A stretch of 64,000 nucleotides of DNA from Thiomonas bhubaneswarensis (GTDB lineage Bacteria > Pseudomonadota > Gammaproteobacteria > Burkholderiales > Burkholderiaceae_C). The stretch spans positions 105,938-169,937 of the forward strand of contig NZ_LIPV01000008.1 of the NCBI RefSeq assembly GCF_001418255.1. Reading direction: 5' to 3'. A program made the position numbers and the translations under genes. Of this stretch, positions 17,768-27,422 are shown piece after piece (the stretch's first letter is position 1; each line of letters starts with the position of its first letter). Under the pieces are notes generated by a model. The model ran no database searches. It saw only the letters and a program-made list of their open reading frames with translations, and was not told the DNA's origin.

Positions 17768-19060
17768 TTACGCGGGATGCGAATGCAGCACCTTGGGCGG
17801 GCGGGCCGCGCTCTCGTAGCGGTCGATGCCCAGCCCCGCGGTGCTGATATCGGGCTGTCGGTGCAGCACCAAGTCGCTGACCACGCGACCCGAGCCGCAG
17901 GCCATGGTCCAGCCCAGGGTGCCGTGGCCGGTGTTGAGGAACAGGTTGCCGTAGCGCGTGGCGCCGACGATGGGGGTGCTGTCGGGCGTCATGGGGCGTA
18001 GTCCCGTCCAGAACGTGGCCGACGCCAGATCGCCGCCGGGGAACAGGTCGCGCGTGACCATCTCCAGGGTTTCGCGCCGACGCGGGTTCAGGCGCAGATC
18101 GAATCCGCCCAGCTCGGCCATGCCGCCGACGCGGATGCGCTTGTCGAAGCGGGTGAGGGCGATTTTGTAGGTCTCGTCCAGCACGGTCGACTGCGGCGCG
18201 AACGATTCGTCCACCAGCGGCACGGTGAGCGAATAGCCCTTGACCGGGTAAACCGGCAAATCCAGGCCCAGCGGCGCCAGCATGTCGCGGGTGTAGCTGC
18301 CCAGCGCCAGCACATAGCGATCTGCGGTGAGCACCCGGTCGCCCACGCGAACGCCGGTGATGCGCAGGCCGTCGGTCAACAGACCCGCAATCGTCTGGCC
18401 GAACTGAAACTGCACGCCCAGCGCCTGCGCCATGTCGGCGAGGCGGGTGGTGAACATCTGGCAATCGCCGGTTTCGTCGTGCGGCAGACGCAGCCCGCCG
18501 GCGAGCCGGTCGCGGGCGTGGGCCAGGCCAGGTTCCACCTGCGCGAGCTGATCGCGGTCGAGCACCTCGTAGGGTACGCCGCATTCTTCCAGCACGGTGA
18601 TGTCGCGCTGTACCGCGTCGAGCTGCGCCTGGCTGCGGAAAATTTGCAGGGTGCCGCCGGTGCGCTGTTCGTAGGCGATGCCGGTCTCGGCGCGCAGCGC
18701 CTGCAGGCTGGCGCGGCTGTATTCGGCCAGCCGCATCATGCGTTCCTTGTTGACCGAGTAACGCTCGGCAGTGCAGTTGCGCAGCATTTGCGCCATCCAG
18801 CGCACTTGCCACAGGCTGCCATCGGGCCGGATCGCCAGCGGCGCATGACGTTGGAACATCCACTTCAGCGCCTTCAGCGGAATGCCAGGCGCGGCCCAGG
18901 GGGTGGAATAGCCGGGAGACACCTGGCCGGCGTTAGCGAAGCTGGTCTCCATTGCGCAGGCGTTCTGCCGGTCGATGACCGTGACCTCGGCGCCCGACTT
19001 GGCGAGGTAGTAAGCCGTGGTGGTGCCGATCACCCCGGCGCCGAGAACGATGACTTTCAT
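17768..19060 (-). CDS. dadA: D-amino acid dehydrogenase, small subunit
   Basis: FAD-dependent inner-membrane-associated enzyme of 430 residues that oxidises D-amino acids, chiefly D-alanine, to 2-oxo acids and passes electrons to quinone. The N-terminal Rossmann motif [16 protein letters not shown] and [21 protein letters not shown] region ([12 protein letters not shown]) match DadA closely, as does the [14 protein letters not shown] ending. Length equals E. coli DadA (432). It diverges from an Lrp/AsnC regulator 129 bases away, the usual controller. No alanine racemase gene (dadX) is beside it. Confidence 0.95.
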   Translation of the reverse strand: MKVIVLGAGVIGTTTAYYLAKSGAEVTVIDRQNACAMETSFANAGQVSPGYSTPWAAPGIPLKALKWMFQRHAPLAIRPDGSLWQVRWMAQMLRNCTAERYSVNKERMMRLAEYSRASLQALRAETGIAYEQRTGGTLQIFRSQAQLDAVQRDITVLEECGVPYEVLDRDQLAQVEPGLAHARDRLAGGLRLPHDETGDCQMFTTRLADMAQALGVQFQFGQTIAGLLTDGLRITGVRVGDRVLTADRYVLALGSYTRDMLAPLGLDLPVYPVKGYSLTVPLVDESFAPQSTVLDETYKIALTRFDKRIRVGGMAELGGFDLRLNPRRRETLEMVTRDLFPGGDLASATFWTGLRPMTPDSTPIVGATRYGNLFLNTGHGTLGWTMACGSGRVVSDLVLHRQPDISTAGLGIDRYESAARPPKVLHSHPA

Positions 19061-19189
19061 GGGAATGCCTCTTTGGTTTGCTCGATGCGCGAAATGTAGT
19101 CGGGGATATGCAGAAATTTCGCTTGTTTTTTGCCTTGTACGCAGTGAAAATCACCGTGACTGCAGCGACTTTCTTCCCATGCCCGCGAC

Positions 19190-19657
19190 ATGTACGAACT
19201 CGATCGCATCGACCGCCGCATTCTGGACATCCTCCAGCGAGAAGGGCGCATCGCCATGACCGAACTGGCCAGCCAGGTCGGGCTGTCGGCTTCGCCCTGT
19301 ACCGAGCGGGTCAAGCGCATGGAGCGCGCCGGCGTGATCACCAGCTACAACGCCCGGGTCAACCCCGAGGCGCTGGGCAAGAGTCTGCTGGTGTTTGTCG
19401 AAATCAAGCTCGCCTCGAAGTCGGGCGATGTGTTCGACCGCGTGCGGCAGGAGCTGTTGCACATGCCCGACGTGATGGAATGCCACCTGGTCTCGGGCAG
19501 CTTCGACTATCTGGTGAAATTCCGCCTGCGCGGCATGAAGGAATACCGTCACCTGCTGGGCGACATCCTCAAGCGGCTTCCCGTCTCGGCCGAATCGCAC
19601 AGCTATGTGGTGATGGAAGAGATCAAGGAAAGTCTGTTCCTGCCGACTGATCGATGA
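19190..19657 (+). CDS. Lrp/AsnC-family transcriptional regulator
   Basis: A 155-residue regulator with an N-terminal helix-turn-helix (residues 7-55; MTELASQVGLSASPCTERVKR is the core region) and a C-terminal RAM/ACT-like ligand domain (FVEIKLASKSGDVFDRV onward). The HTH is nearly identical in pattern to Lrp. Divergent from dadA, it most likely activates D-amino acid use in response to alanine or leucine. The start gives the family-typical MYELDRIDRRILDILQ. Confidence 0.92.
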   Translation: MYELDRIDRRILDILQREGRIAMTELASQVGLSASPCTERVKRMERAGVITSYNARVNPEALGKSLLVFVEIKLASKSGDVFDRVRQELLHMPDVMECHLVSGSFDYLVKFRLRGMKEYRHLLGDILKRLPVSAESHSYVVMEEIKESLFLPTDR

Positions 19658-19696
19658 ATACGGCGGATATGCGCTGCTCCATTCCAAGAATTTCCC

Positions 19697-20065
19697 ATGA
19701 TTGAACGACTTCACGTTGGCCCGCGCCTGAGCGAGGCCGCCATTTGCGCCGGCACGGTGTACCTCGCCGGTCAGGTGCCCGAGCTGCACCCCGACGCCGA
19801 TCTGGAAGATCAGACCCGCGAAGTGCTGGGCCATATCGACCGTCTTTTGCACGAATGCGGCAGCAGCAAGGCCCATTTGCTCAGCGTGCAGATCTTCCTC
19901 GCCAATATCGCCGACATAGGGCGCATGAACGCTGTCTGGGATGCCTGGATGGCGCCCGGTCATGCACCGCCGCGCGCCACCGTGCAGGCGGCGCTGGCCG
20001 ATCCGCGCTGGCGCCTCGAAATCGTCGTCGTGGCCCGGCAGATGGTGGTTCCTTCCGCGTCATGA
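19697..20065 (+). CDS. RidA-family enamine/imine deaminase
   Basis: A 122-residue member of the YjgF/RidA family. It contains the fold's [25 protein letters not shown] and [13 protein letters not shown] ([19 protein letters not shown]) elements; the Arg of PPRATVQ corresponds to the carboxylate-binding Arg. RidA proteins hydrolyse reactive imines to oxo acids. The location 40 bases behind the Lrp gene and opposite dadA suggests that it clears 2-iminopropionate made by DadA; that link is inference. Confidence 0.88.
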   Translation: MIERLHVGPRLSEAAICAGTVYLAGQVPELHPDADLEDQTREVLGHIDRLLHECGSSKAHLLSVQIFLANIADIGRMNAVWDAWMAPGHAPPRATVQAALADPRWRLEIVVVARQMVVPSAS

Positions 20066-20108
20066 GTCCCGGCCTGCAAAGCAGGCGCAACAGCCGCAAA
20101 ATGCGGTC

Positions 20109-21107
20109 ATGCACACCCTGAACAACATCGCCTTATCCCTGCTCGATCTGGTAGCCGTGCGCGAAAACGGCACCGTCGCTGACGCTCTGCACATTGCCCT
20201 GCGCACCGCGCAACATGCCGAGACGCTGGGCTTCAAGCGCTACTGGCTTGCCGAGCATCACAATCTGGCTGGGGTGGCGAGTTCGGCCACGGCGGTACTT
20301 GTCGGCTATGTGGCCGCAGGCACACAGCGCATTCGGGTGGGTTCCGGGGGTGTCATGCTGCCCAACCATGCGCCGCTGATGGTGGCGGAGGCCTTCGGCA
20401 CCCTGGCCGAGCTCTATCCGGGGCGCATCGACCTGGGCCTCGGTCGCGCCCCCGGCACCGATCCGCTGACCATGCGGGCGCTGCGGCGCGACCGCGTCGA
20501 GCGTGAAGAAGACTTCCCGCGCGACGTGGCCGAACTTCAGCACTTGCTCGCTCCGGCCGAGCCCGGTCAGCGTCTGGTGGCCATGCCCGGGGCCGGAACA
20601 CAGGTGCCGATCTACCTGCTGGGCTCCAGCCTGTTTTCCGCACGGCTGGCAGCGCAGCGCGGCTTGCCCTATGCCTTCGCCTCGCACTTCGCGCCGCGCT
20701 TTCTGCATCAAGCTCTGGCGCTGTACCGTGAGGAGTTTCAGTCATCCTCCAGCCTGAAGCGGCCCTATGTCATCGTGGGTGTGCCCCTGATCGCCGCGCC
20801 GACGGACGAGGAGGCGCAGTTTCTCGCCAGCAGCACTTACCAGCGCGTGCTGGGCATCCTCACGGGTCAGCGCGGCCGATTGCAGCCGCCCGTGGCCGAC
20901 TATCTCGCGCAACTCCATCCGCAGGAGCGCGCCGCGGTGCAAGACTTTCTGGCAGCCGCCGTGATTGGCAGCCCCGAGACGGTGCGCGCCGGATTGGCCG
21001 CGCTGGCCGAATCGACCCAGGCCGATGAGTTCATGCTGGTGAGCGATGTATTCGATCCCGAGTTGCGGCTGCGCTCGCTCGACATCGCGGCCCGGGCCCT
21101 GTTGTGA
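20109..21107 (+). CDS. LLM-class flavin-dependent oxidoreductase (luciferase-like)
   Basis: A 332-residue TIM-barrel flavoprotein of the bacterial luciferase family. Typical pieces are [18 protein letters not shown] near residue 38, [14 protein letters not shown] near 80 and [13 protein letters not shown] near 108, as in the E. coli YhbW group. It probably uses FMNH2 and oxygen; the substrate is unknown. The start at 20109 gives [13 protein letters not shown], which aligns with the first beta strand. It overlaps or abuts the hslR gene, so the two are likely cotranscribed. Confidence 0.87.
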   Translation: MHTLNNIALSLLDLVAVRENGTVADALHIALRTAQHAETLGFKRYWLAEHHNLAGVASSATAVLVGYVAAGTQRIRVGSGGVMLPNHAPLMVAEAFGTLAELYPGRIDLGLGRAPGTDPLTMRALRRDRVEREEDFPRDVAELQHLLAPAEPGQRLVAMPGAGTQVPIYLLGSSLFSARLAAQRGLPYAFASHFAPRFLHQALALYREEFQSSSSLKRPYVIVGVPLIAAPTDEEAQFLASSTYQRVLGILTGQRGRLQPPVADYLAQLHPQERAAVQDFLAAAVIGSPETVRAGLAALAESTQADEFMLVSDVFDPELRLRSLDIAARALL

Positions 21108-21109
21108 GC

Positions 21110-21508
21110 ATGAACCAAGCAGCCGCATCACAGCGCCTGGACAAATGGCTTTGGGCTGCGCGTTGGTTCAAGACGCGCGCCCTCGCCGCCGACCAGTGCG
21201 ATCGGGGGCGCATCCAACTGAACGGGCACGCGGCCAAGCCGGCCAAGGAGGTGCGCGTGGGCGACGTGCTGATCATCGAATTGGAGCGAGAGCGGCGGGA
21301 AGTCGAAGTACGGCAGGTCGGTCTGCAGCGCCAGTCTGCGCCCTTGGCGCAGGCCATGTACCGGGAGACCGAGAGCAGCCGGCAGGCCCGCGAACGACAG
21401 GCCGAACTTCGGCGTCTGAGCCCCGAACCAGAGGGCTCGCGCCAGGGACGCCCCAGCAAGCTCGACCGGCGAGAGCTGCAACGTATGCTCGACCGCTCGC
21501 TCGATTGA
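21110..21508 (+). CDS. hslR: Hsp15-like S4-domain RNA-binding protein
   Basis: A small basic protein of about 132 residues. The S4 domain (RLDKWLWAARWFKTRALA onward, residues 9-60) is that of heat-shock protein 15, which binds stalled 50S subunits carrying nascent chains. The C-terminal tail is rich in Arg and Glu. ATG at 21110 was chosen; a GTG at 21104, overlapping the upstream stop, would add two residues. Neither has a strong ribosome site, consistent with translational coupling. Confidence 0.9.
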   Translation: MNQAAASQRLDKWLWAARWFKTRALAADQCDRGRIQLNGHAAKPAKEVRVGDVLIIELERERREVEVRQVGLQRQSAPLAQAMYRETESSRQARERQAELRRLSPEPEGSRQGRPSKLDRRELQRMLDRSLD

Positions 21509-21519
21509 CTTCCGCCACC

Positions 21520-22386
21520 ATGCCCGCCACCGATCGTCTCTATCCCCGTCACCCCCGCGGTTTCAAGCCGCTGCTCGGCGTTCGCATCGCCACCCTGGCG
21601 CTGAATCTGCCCGGACCGGCCGCAGCCGCGCGCCTGAAGGCGCTGGGTGCCGAGGTGGTGAAAATCGAGCCGCCCGGCGGCGACCCGATGGCGCAGATGT
21701 CGCCCGCGCTGTACCGCGCGATGCACAAGGGCGTGCCGGTGCGCACCCTTGATCTGAAATCGCAAGAGGGTCAGACGGAGCTGCAGGAGGTCTTGCAGCA
21801 AAGCGACTTGCTGCTCACCGCGTTCAGGCCCGCGGCCCTCAAGCGACTGGGGCTGGATCGGCGCAGTCTGGCTGCGCGATACCCTCGGCTGAGTGCGGTG
21901 TTCATTTTCGGCTATCCAGGGGCTCAGGCTCACCTTGCGGGCCACGACCTCACGTTTCAGGCCGAAGCGGGGCTGATCGACTCGGCCCGCCTGCCCACCA
22001 CGCTGCTGGCCGACATGATGGGCGCCATGCTGGTCTGTGAAGCGGCCTTGGCTGCGCTGCTGCAGGCGAAGCTGCAAGGGCAGGGCGCGCAGCTCGACAT
22101 CGCCCTGTCCGACGCTGCCGGTTTTGCCGCCGTCCCGCGCGCGCTGGGCATGACGGTTGCGGGCGAGCTGCTCGGTGGCGCACTGCCCGAGTATGGCGTT
22201 TATGTTTGCGCCGACGGCTTGGTGGCCATCGCCGCGCTCGAACCGCATTTCCAGCGCGCATTGGCGCAGGTGGCGCAAGGCACGACGCGGCGCTCGATCG
22301 CCCGCTGGTGCAAGGCCCATAGCGCAGCGCAACTGAACGCACTGACCAGGCAGCACGATCTGCCGCTATGGGCATGGACGACCTGA
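21520..22386 (+). CDS. CaiB/BaiF-family CoA-transferase
   Basis: A 288-residue class III CoA-transferase, shorter than the usual 360-400 residues, mostly through a reduced C-terminal part. It has the N-terminal LNLPGPAAAARLKALGAEVVK motif, VKIEPPGGDP, and LLADMMGAMLV, whose Asp matches the catalytic Asp of the family. It moves CoA between acyl groups; related short proteins include alpha-methylacyl-CoA racemase relatives. Substrate unknown. It overlaps the next gene by 19 bases. Confidence 0.82.
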   Translation: MPATDRLYPRHPRGFKPLLGVRIATLALNLPGPAAAARLKALGAEVVKIEPPGGDPMAQMSPALYRAMHKGVPVRTLDLKSQEGQTELQEVLQQSDLLLTAFRPAALKRLGLDRRSLAARYPRLSAVFIFGYPGAQAHLAGHDLTFQAEAGLIDSARLPTTLLADMMGAMLVCEAALAALLQAKLQGQGAQLDIALSDAAGFAAVPRALGMTVAGELLGGALPEYGVYVCADGLVAIAALEPHFQRALAQVAQGTTRRSIARWCKAHSAAQLNALTRQHDLPLWAWTT

Positions 22387-23351
22387 CGCCAGAGCGCCCC
22401 GCGGAGGCCGAGCTGACGCAGCGCATGCGCGAGCTGCTGCAACGCATCGCTCGCGCGGGTCAGCCCCCATTCTGGACGCAGACGCCGCAACAGGCCAGGG
22501 ACAGCTATGCGCGCATGGCCCAGTTGCTCGACTTCGCCCCGACCGCACTGCCCGTCGTCGATGACCTCGACTGCCCGAGCCGCGACGGCACGCGGCTGAC
22601 GCTGCGTCGCTATGCCACCCGCGCGGCGGACTGGCAGGCGCCGCTGCCCGCACTTCTTTATCTGCACGGCGGCGGTTTCGTCGTCGGCAGTCCGGCTACC
22701 CACGATGCGCTGTGCCGCCAGTTGGCGCTGCGCTCCGGCTGGATGGTGTTGTCGCTGGATTACCGGCTTGCGCCCGAACACCGCTTTCCCGTGGCGTTCA
22801 ACGACAGTTGGGACACCCTGCAATGGCTGGCGGCGCATGGCGACATGCTCGGCGTGGACACACAGCATCTGGCCGTGGGCGGTGACAGCGCCGGAGGCAC
22901 CCTGGCCGCGGCCTGCGCCCTGGCCGCACGCGACGCGCACCTGCCGCTGGCGCTGCAACTGCTGTTCTATCCGGGCATGGGCAGCGGTCACGACACGCCT
23001 TCGCAACGGCGCTATGCCCACGGCTTTCTGCTGGAACGCGACCAGATCGACTGGTTTTTCAACCTCTACCTGCGCGACCCGCGAGATGCCGACGACTGGC
23101 GCTTCGCGCCGCAACACGCGGCCGAGCATCGTGGGGTCGCCGCCGCATGGATTGCGGTGGCCGGCTGCGACCCGCTGCGCGACGAGGGCCTGGCCTACGC
23201 CGCGCAGTTGCGCCGGGCGGGCGTTGCCGTCCAGGCCCAAGAATGGCCGGGCGTGACCCACGATTTCATCAAGATGAGCCGCGCCTTGCCCGAGGCCGAA
23301 CAGGCGGTCGAGGCCGCGGCGCAGGCCTTGCGCGCCGTCGCGCCGCCGTGA
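22368..23351 (+). CDS. alpha/beta-hydrolase, hormone-sensitive-lipase (HSL) family esterase
   Basis: A 327-residue esterase of bacterial family IV. The oxyanion-hole motif HGGGFVVG and the nucleophile elbow GDSAGG are both present, with the Asp of CDPLRDEG and the His of VTHDF completing the triad. Cytoplasmic, no signal peptide. A second in-frame ATG six bases in (22374) is possible. It overlaps the CoA-transferase gene; a shared acyl-ester pathway is plausible but unproven. Confidence 0.9.
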   Translation: MGMDDLTPERPAEAELTQRMRELLQRIARAGQPPFWTQTPQQARDSYARMAQLLDFAPTALPVVDDLDCPSRDGTRLTLRRYATRAADWQAPLPALLYLHGGGFVVGSPATHDALCRQLALRSGWMVLSLDYRLAPEHRFPVAFNDSWDTLQWLAAHGDMLGVDTQHLAVGGDSAGGTLAAACALAARDAHLPLALQLLFYPGMGSGHDTPSQRRYAHGFLLERDQIDWFFNLYLRDPRDADDWRFAPQHAAEHRGVAAAWIAVAGCDPLRDEGLAYAAQLRRAGVAVQAQEWPGVTHDFIKMSRALPEAEQAVEAAAQALRAVAPP

Positions 23352-23358
23352 GCGCGCG

Positions 23359-24303
23359 TTACTGCGGCACCGTGAGCGTGTAGGGCAGGGCGCTCACCTG
23401 CAAGGCCGGGCCGTCGATGCTGCCCAGGTGCAGCCCGGGTTGTTCGGTCAGGGCGATTTTCAGCTCCGCCAGGGCCCACCAGGTGCCCGTAGCATCGGCT
23501 GCGGCGTTGACCACCACGCCACAGGGCTGACCAGGGTCGGCGCTGTGCACCACCTCCTGCGCGGGTTGCATCGCCGAAGAGCTCGAGACCAGATAGGTGC
23601 GGCGCTTGAGCGTGCCGCGGTACTGGCTGCGCGCCACCACCTCCTGCCCGGGATAGCAGCCCTTCTTGAAGCTCACCCCGCCGATCAGCTCGAAATTGAG
23701 CATCTGCGGCACGAACATCTGCTGCGTGGCCGCCACCAGATGCGGCAGCCCGGCGCGGATGTTCGCAAGCGCCCAGTCGGACGGGGAAAGGGGCGGCAGC
23801 GCTGCAAGCCGGGCGTGCAGGGCGGCCTGCGTCGGCTCCCCGACTTCCGCGAGCAACAGACAGCGCACACTCGCGTCAGCCTGAGGCAGGCGCAGCAGCA
23901 AGGCGCCGCCATCGATCTGGCGCACCGACCAGGGCTGGTTGGGCGGGACGAGATCGGGCGGATAGGCTTCGGCCGATTCGGCCAGCAGCCCGTAGCGCGC
24001 CCATTGCACGCTGGCGTCGCTGAGCGTGCATTTCAGTCGCAGCACAAACATGCGCAGACGCTGCAGCGCGGCAGCAGCAATCGAGGCGTCGAGCAAAAGC
24101 GCGATCTGCTCCGGGCCGATTTTCACCGCAATGAAGTCCGCCAGCATGCGGCCCTGGGGGTTGAGGAGTGCCGCCAGCCGCGCGTCTTCAGATTTCCAGT
24201 GCTGGAAATCCTGACTGAGCTGCGCGTGCAGCAGATCGGCGCCTTGAGGCCCGGAAACGAGCAGGAGCGACAACGAATCGAGGGAGCAGGACGACAGAGG
24301 CAT
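23359..24303 (-). CDS. ygfZ: folate-binding protein YgfZ (GcvT-like)
   Basis: A 314-residue relative of the glycine-cleavage T protein that uses folate to support Fe-S cluster enzymes such as MiaB. The diagnostic K-G-C-Y-x-G-Q-E motif appears as KKGCYPGQEVVAR near residue 220. Convergent with the esterase gene and divergent from mltG, as commonly seen in betaproteobacteria. Complete and of normal length. Confidence 0.92.
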   Translation of the reverse strand: MPLSSCSLDSLSLLLVSGPQGADLLHAQLSQDFQHWKSEDARLAALLNPQGRMLADFIAVKIGPEQIALLLDASIAAAALQRLRMFVLRLKCTLSDASVQWARYGLLAESAEAYPPDLVPPNQPWSVRQIDGGALLLRLPQADASVRCLLLAEVGEPTQAALHARLAALPPLSPSDWALANIRAGLPHLVAATQQMFVPQMLNFELIGGVSFKKGCYPGQEVVARSQYRGTLKRRTYLVSSSSAMQPAQEVVHSADPGQPCGVVVNAAADATGTWWALAELKIALTEQPGLHLGSIDGPALQVSALPYTLTVPQ

Positions 24304-24386
24304 GGAGAGGCAGAGGCGGGGAGGACAGGCCCTACTATAGGAAGGTTTCCCGCACCGGGCGCGCTGCCTGCCCTCATTCCAATATC

Positions 24387-25385
24387 GTGCGCTTGCTCAA
24401 AAAACTTCTGATCCTCGCCCTGGTCGCGATGCTGGCGCTCATCGGCGCCGGGGCCTGGTGGGCCAGCCAACCCATCGCGCTGCGCGAGAGTCCGCTCGAT
24501 TTTTCGGTCAAGCCGGGCAGCTCCGCGCTGTCGGCTGCAAAACAGATCCGTGAACAGGGCGCCGACCTTCAGCCTCGCCTGTTCTATTGGCTCGCCCGCA
24601 TCACCGGCCGTGGCGCCGAGCTCAAGGCCGGCAGCTACGAAATCACCACGGGCATATCACCCTGGAGCCTGCTCGAGCGCATGGCGCGGGGCGATCAGAC
24701 CCTGCTGGCCGTCACCATTCCCGAGGGCTGGACGTTCAGGCAAATGCTGCAGACCCTGGCCTCGGCGCCCGGCTTGCAGCACGACGTCGGCGATCTGACT
24801 CCACAGCAGATCATGCAGCGCATCGGCGCCCCTCCACAGATACCGCCCGAAGGAGCGTTTTTCCCCGACACCTACCTCTACGCCCGCGGATCGTCGGAGA
24901 TCGACGTGCTGCGCCGCGCCTACCAGGCGATGCAAAAGCGCCTGGCTGCGGCGTGGGCGCAGCGCGCGCCCGACCTGCCGCTGAAAACCCCGGAGCAGGC
25001 GTTGATCCTGGCTTCGCTCATCGAGAAGGAAACCGGCGACGCCGCGGACCGCGACAAGATCGCCGCCGTGTTCATCAACCGCCTGCGCGCCGGCATGCCG
25101 CTGCAGAGCGACCCCACGGTGATCTACGGCATGGGGCTGCGGTTTCAGGGCAATCTGACCAAGCGCGACCTGCAGACGCCGACGGCCTACAACACCTACG
25201 TCATCAACGGCCTGCCGCCCACGCCCATTGCCTTGCCCGGCGAGGCCTCGCTGTATGCGGCGCTGCATCCGGCGCCCATCAAGGCGCTGTACTTCGTCGC
25301 GCGCGGCAATGGGTCGAGCCAGTTCTCCGACACCCTGGCCGAGCACAATGCCGCTGTGGCCCGTTACATCCTCAAAACACCATGA
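24387..25385 (+). CDS. mltG: endolytic murein transglycosylase MltG
   Basis: Inner-membrane protein of 332 residues (YceG family) that cuts nascent peptidoglycan glycan strands. The GTG start at 24387 gives an N-terminal anchor (LLILALVAMLALIGAGAWW). A LysM-like region is followed by the catalytic domain with ASLIEKETGDAADRDKIA, where Glu is the expected catalytic residue, and the VINGLPPTPIALPG motif. It heads the mltG-tmk-holB-pilZ-tatD operon; its stop overlaps the tmk start (ATGA). Confidence 0.94.
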   Translation: MRLLKKLLILALVAMLALIGAGAWWASQPIALRESPLDFSVKPGSSALSAAKQIREQGADLQPRLFYWLARITGRGAELKAGSYEITTGISPWSLLERMARGDQTLLAVTIPEGWTFRQMLQTLASAPGLQHDVGDLTPQQIMQRIGAPPQIPPEGAFFPDTYLYARGSSEIDVLRRAYQAMQKRLAAAWAQRAPDLPLKTPEQALILASLIEKETGDAADRDKIAAVFINRLRAGMPLQSDPTVIYGMGLRFQGNLTKRDLQTPTAYNTYVINGLPPTPIALPGEASLYAALHPAPIKALYFVARGNGSSQFSDTLAEHNAAVARYILKTP

Positions 25386-26029
25386 GCGCACTCAATCCCT
25401 ACCGCCCCGGCCTGTTCGTCTCGCTCGAAGGCATCGACGGCGCCGGTAAATCGACGCAACTGCAGGCCGTGGTCGACGTGCTGCGGGCCGCAGGCCGTCA
25501 GGTCGTGCTGACCCGTGAGCCGGGCGGCACCGAGATCGGTGAAAAGATCCGCGAACTGTTGCTGCACCAGTCGATGCATCCGGCCACCGAGGCCCTGCTG
25601 ATGTTCGCGGCGCGGCAGGAGCATGTGCTGCGGGTCATCGAGCCTTCGCTGCTGGGCGGCGCGGACGTGGTCTGCGACCGCTTCACCGCGGCGACCCTGG
25701 CCTACCAAGGTGGCGGCAAGGGCGTTCCTGCCGAAAGGCTCGAAGCCCTGGCGCGCTGGGTGCATCCGGGGCTGCTGCCCGACGTCATCGTGCTCATCGA
25801 CGTCCCTCCCGAGGTGGCCGCGCAACGTCTGGCGCAGACCCGTCAGCGTGACAGGTTCGAGCAGGAAAGCGTGGACTTTTTCGCCCGCGTGCGCGCCAAC
25901 TATCTGCAGCAGGCCGCCGCGTCGCCCGACCGATGGCTCGTCGTCGATGGCACCCAGTCGCCCGAAGCGGTGCAAGGCATCATCACACAGCACTTGAAGA
26001 AAGCGCTTCAACTGTTTGAATCAAAATGA
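25382..26029 (+). CDS. tmk: thymidylate kinase
   Basis: A 215-residue kinase phosphorylating dTMP to dTDP. P-loop GIDGAGKST near residue 18, the TREPGGTEIGE dTMP-binding motif, DRFTAATLAYQGGG and a LID with RQRDRFEQ are all present. Overlaps mltG and holB by four bases at each end. Confidence 0.97.
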   Translation: MSALNPYRPGLFVSLEGIDGAGKSTQLQAVVDVLRAAGRQVVLTREPGGTEIGEKIRELLLHQSMHPATEALLMFAARQEHVLRVIEPSLLGGADVVCDRFTAATLAYQGGGKGVPAERLEALARWVHPGLLPDVIVLIDVPPEVAAQRLAQTRQRDRFEQESVDFFARVRANYLQQAAASPDRWLVVDGTQSPEAVQGIITQHLKKALQLFESK

Positions 26030-27033
26030 ATTCAGCCTGGCTGATTCATGCTCCGCAAGGTTATGGCAAATGGCCTTTGCTGCAGCGCGCAGCGGCGGCG
26101 CTGCTTTGTGAAGCGCCGCTGAGTCTTGCGGCTTCGGGACCGGCGACCGACCGCCTGCCCCCAGCACTGACGGCGCAGCAGGCCTGCGGCCACTGTGCTA
26201 GTTGCGCCTTGCTCGCTGTCGGCACTCACCCGGACTTTCTGGTGGCCGCTCCCGAGGCGATGTGGCCTCAGCTCGGTCTCCATCTGGCCGAGGAGCCGGC
26301 GGCCAAGTCGGATGCTAAGTCGGCGGCCAGTCAGGACATCCGCATCGAGCAGATCCGGCGCCTGAATGATTGGGCGGTAGCCACCAGTCACCGCGGGCGG
26401 GCCAAAGTGGCCCTCATCTATCCGCTCGACGCGCTCAATCCCGCCGCGGCCAACGCTCTTCTCAAGACCCTGGAGGAGCCGCCGGAGGATGTGCATTTTC
26501 TGCTCGGCGCGCACCGCATCGACGCGGTACTGCCCACCCTGCGCAGCCGCTGTCGGCTGGTGGCTCTGCCTCGCCCCGGGTCGGCAGAGGCCCAGGCGCA
26601 GTTGGGGCAGATCGGCAGCGCCGGGGCGAAAGAAGCCGTGCTCGCCTGGTCGCAAGGCGCCGTCTATCAGCCCAACCCCGCCGCGGGCCTGGAATGGGCC
26701 GAGAGCCTGATCGACGCCATGGCTCGGCCATCTGCCGAGAAGGTGTCGTCGTCGAGCCTGCCGCCCCCGCCCGATCCCGCCGTTGGCGTCTCGGCCTTGC
26801 TGAAAATCGCGTCCGACCTGCAACGCGTGCAGGTGGGCGCGCCGCCGCTTTACCTGCCGCAGAAGGCCCAGGCCCTTGCCACGCTGGCGGGTCGAACCTC
26901 GGCCTTGAGGCTGGCCAATGCCCTGCAAATCTGGACGGACCAGCAACGGCTCGCGGGGTTTCCGCTGAACCAGGCACTCGCCAGCGACGCACTGCTCCTA
27001 AAATTCGCCCAGCTTTTCTCCCGAGGAGATTGA
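26026..27033 (+). CDS. holB: DNA polymerase III, delta-prime subunit
   Basis: A 335-residue clamp-loader subunit. It has an AAA-type fold, a zinc module with Cys residues in QQACGHCASCALLAVGTHPDF, SSR-like LKTLEEPPEDVHFLL and a sensor-type LRSRCRLV. No functional P-loop is expected in delta-prime and none is obvious. Part of the mltG-tmk-holB-pilZ-tatD operon. Confidence 0.93.
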   Translation: MNSAWLIHAPQGYGKWPLLQRAAAALLCEAPLSLAASGPATDRLPPALTAQQACGHCASCALLAVGTHPDFLVAAPEAMWPQLGLHLAEEPAAKSDAKSAASQDIRIEQIRRLNDWAVATSHRGRAKVALIYPLDALNPAAANALLKTLEEPPEDVHFLLGAHRIDAVLPTLRSRCRLVALPRPGSAEAQAQLGQIGSAGAKEAVLAWSQGAVYQPNPAAGLEWAESLIDAMARPSAEKVSSSSLPPPPDPAVGVSALLKIASDLQRVQVGAPPLYLPQKAQALATLAGRTSALRLANALQIWTDQQRLAGFPLNQALASDALLLKFAQLFSRGD

Positions 27034-27036
27034 TCC

Positions 27037-27411
27037 ATGGCGACGCCCCCCCGCCCCGCAGCCGCTGCAGCGAACAAACCCCGCGTGCTTCAGCTCGCCA
27101 TCAAGGAAAAACCGGCGCTGTACGCGTCGTACATTTCGTTTTTTCCCGAGGGTGGCATCTTCGTCCCGACGCCGCACGAGTATCGGCTGGGGGAGGGCGT
27201 CTACCTGCTGCTGACCATCGTCGACGATCCGCAGCGCTATCCCGCCGAAGGCAAGGTGGCGTGGATCAACCCGGCCAACGCCGCCAATCACCGCCCTCAG
27301 GGCATAGGCGTACGCTTTCCCGCCGACGACAAGGCCCGGCAACTCAAGGTGAAGATCGAGGAAGCCCTGGGCGCCGCCGAGGCCAGCGGCAAGCCGACCA
27401 ATACCATCTGA
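27037..27411 (+). CDS. pilZ: PilZ-domain protein
   Basis: A 124-residue protein of the type IV pilus PilZ group, as usual between holB and tatD. The core spans residues 18-105, with PEGGIFVPTPHEYRLGEGVY and AEGKVAWINP; the final GIGVRF motif is intact. The N-terminal RxxxR/DxSxxG c-di-GMP site is not apparent, matching PilZ proteins that act in pilus assembly without binding the nucleotide. A start of ATG at 27037 follows GAGGAG. Confidence 0.9.
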   Translation: MATPPRPAAAAANKPRVLQLAIKEKPALYASYISFFPEGGIFVPTPHEYRLGEGVYLLLTIVDDPQRYPAEGKVAWINPANAANHRPQGIGVRFPADDKARQLKVKIEEALGAAEASGKPTNTI

Positions 27412-27422
27412 ATCCCCCGCCC

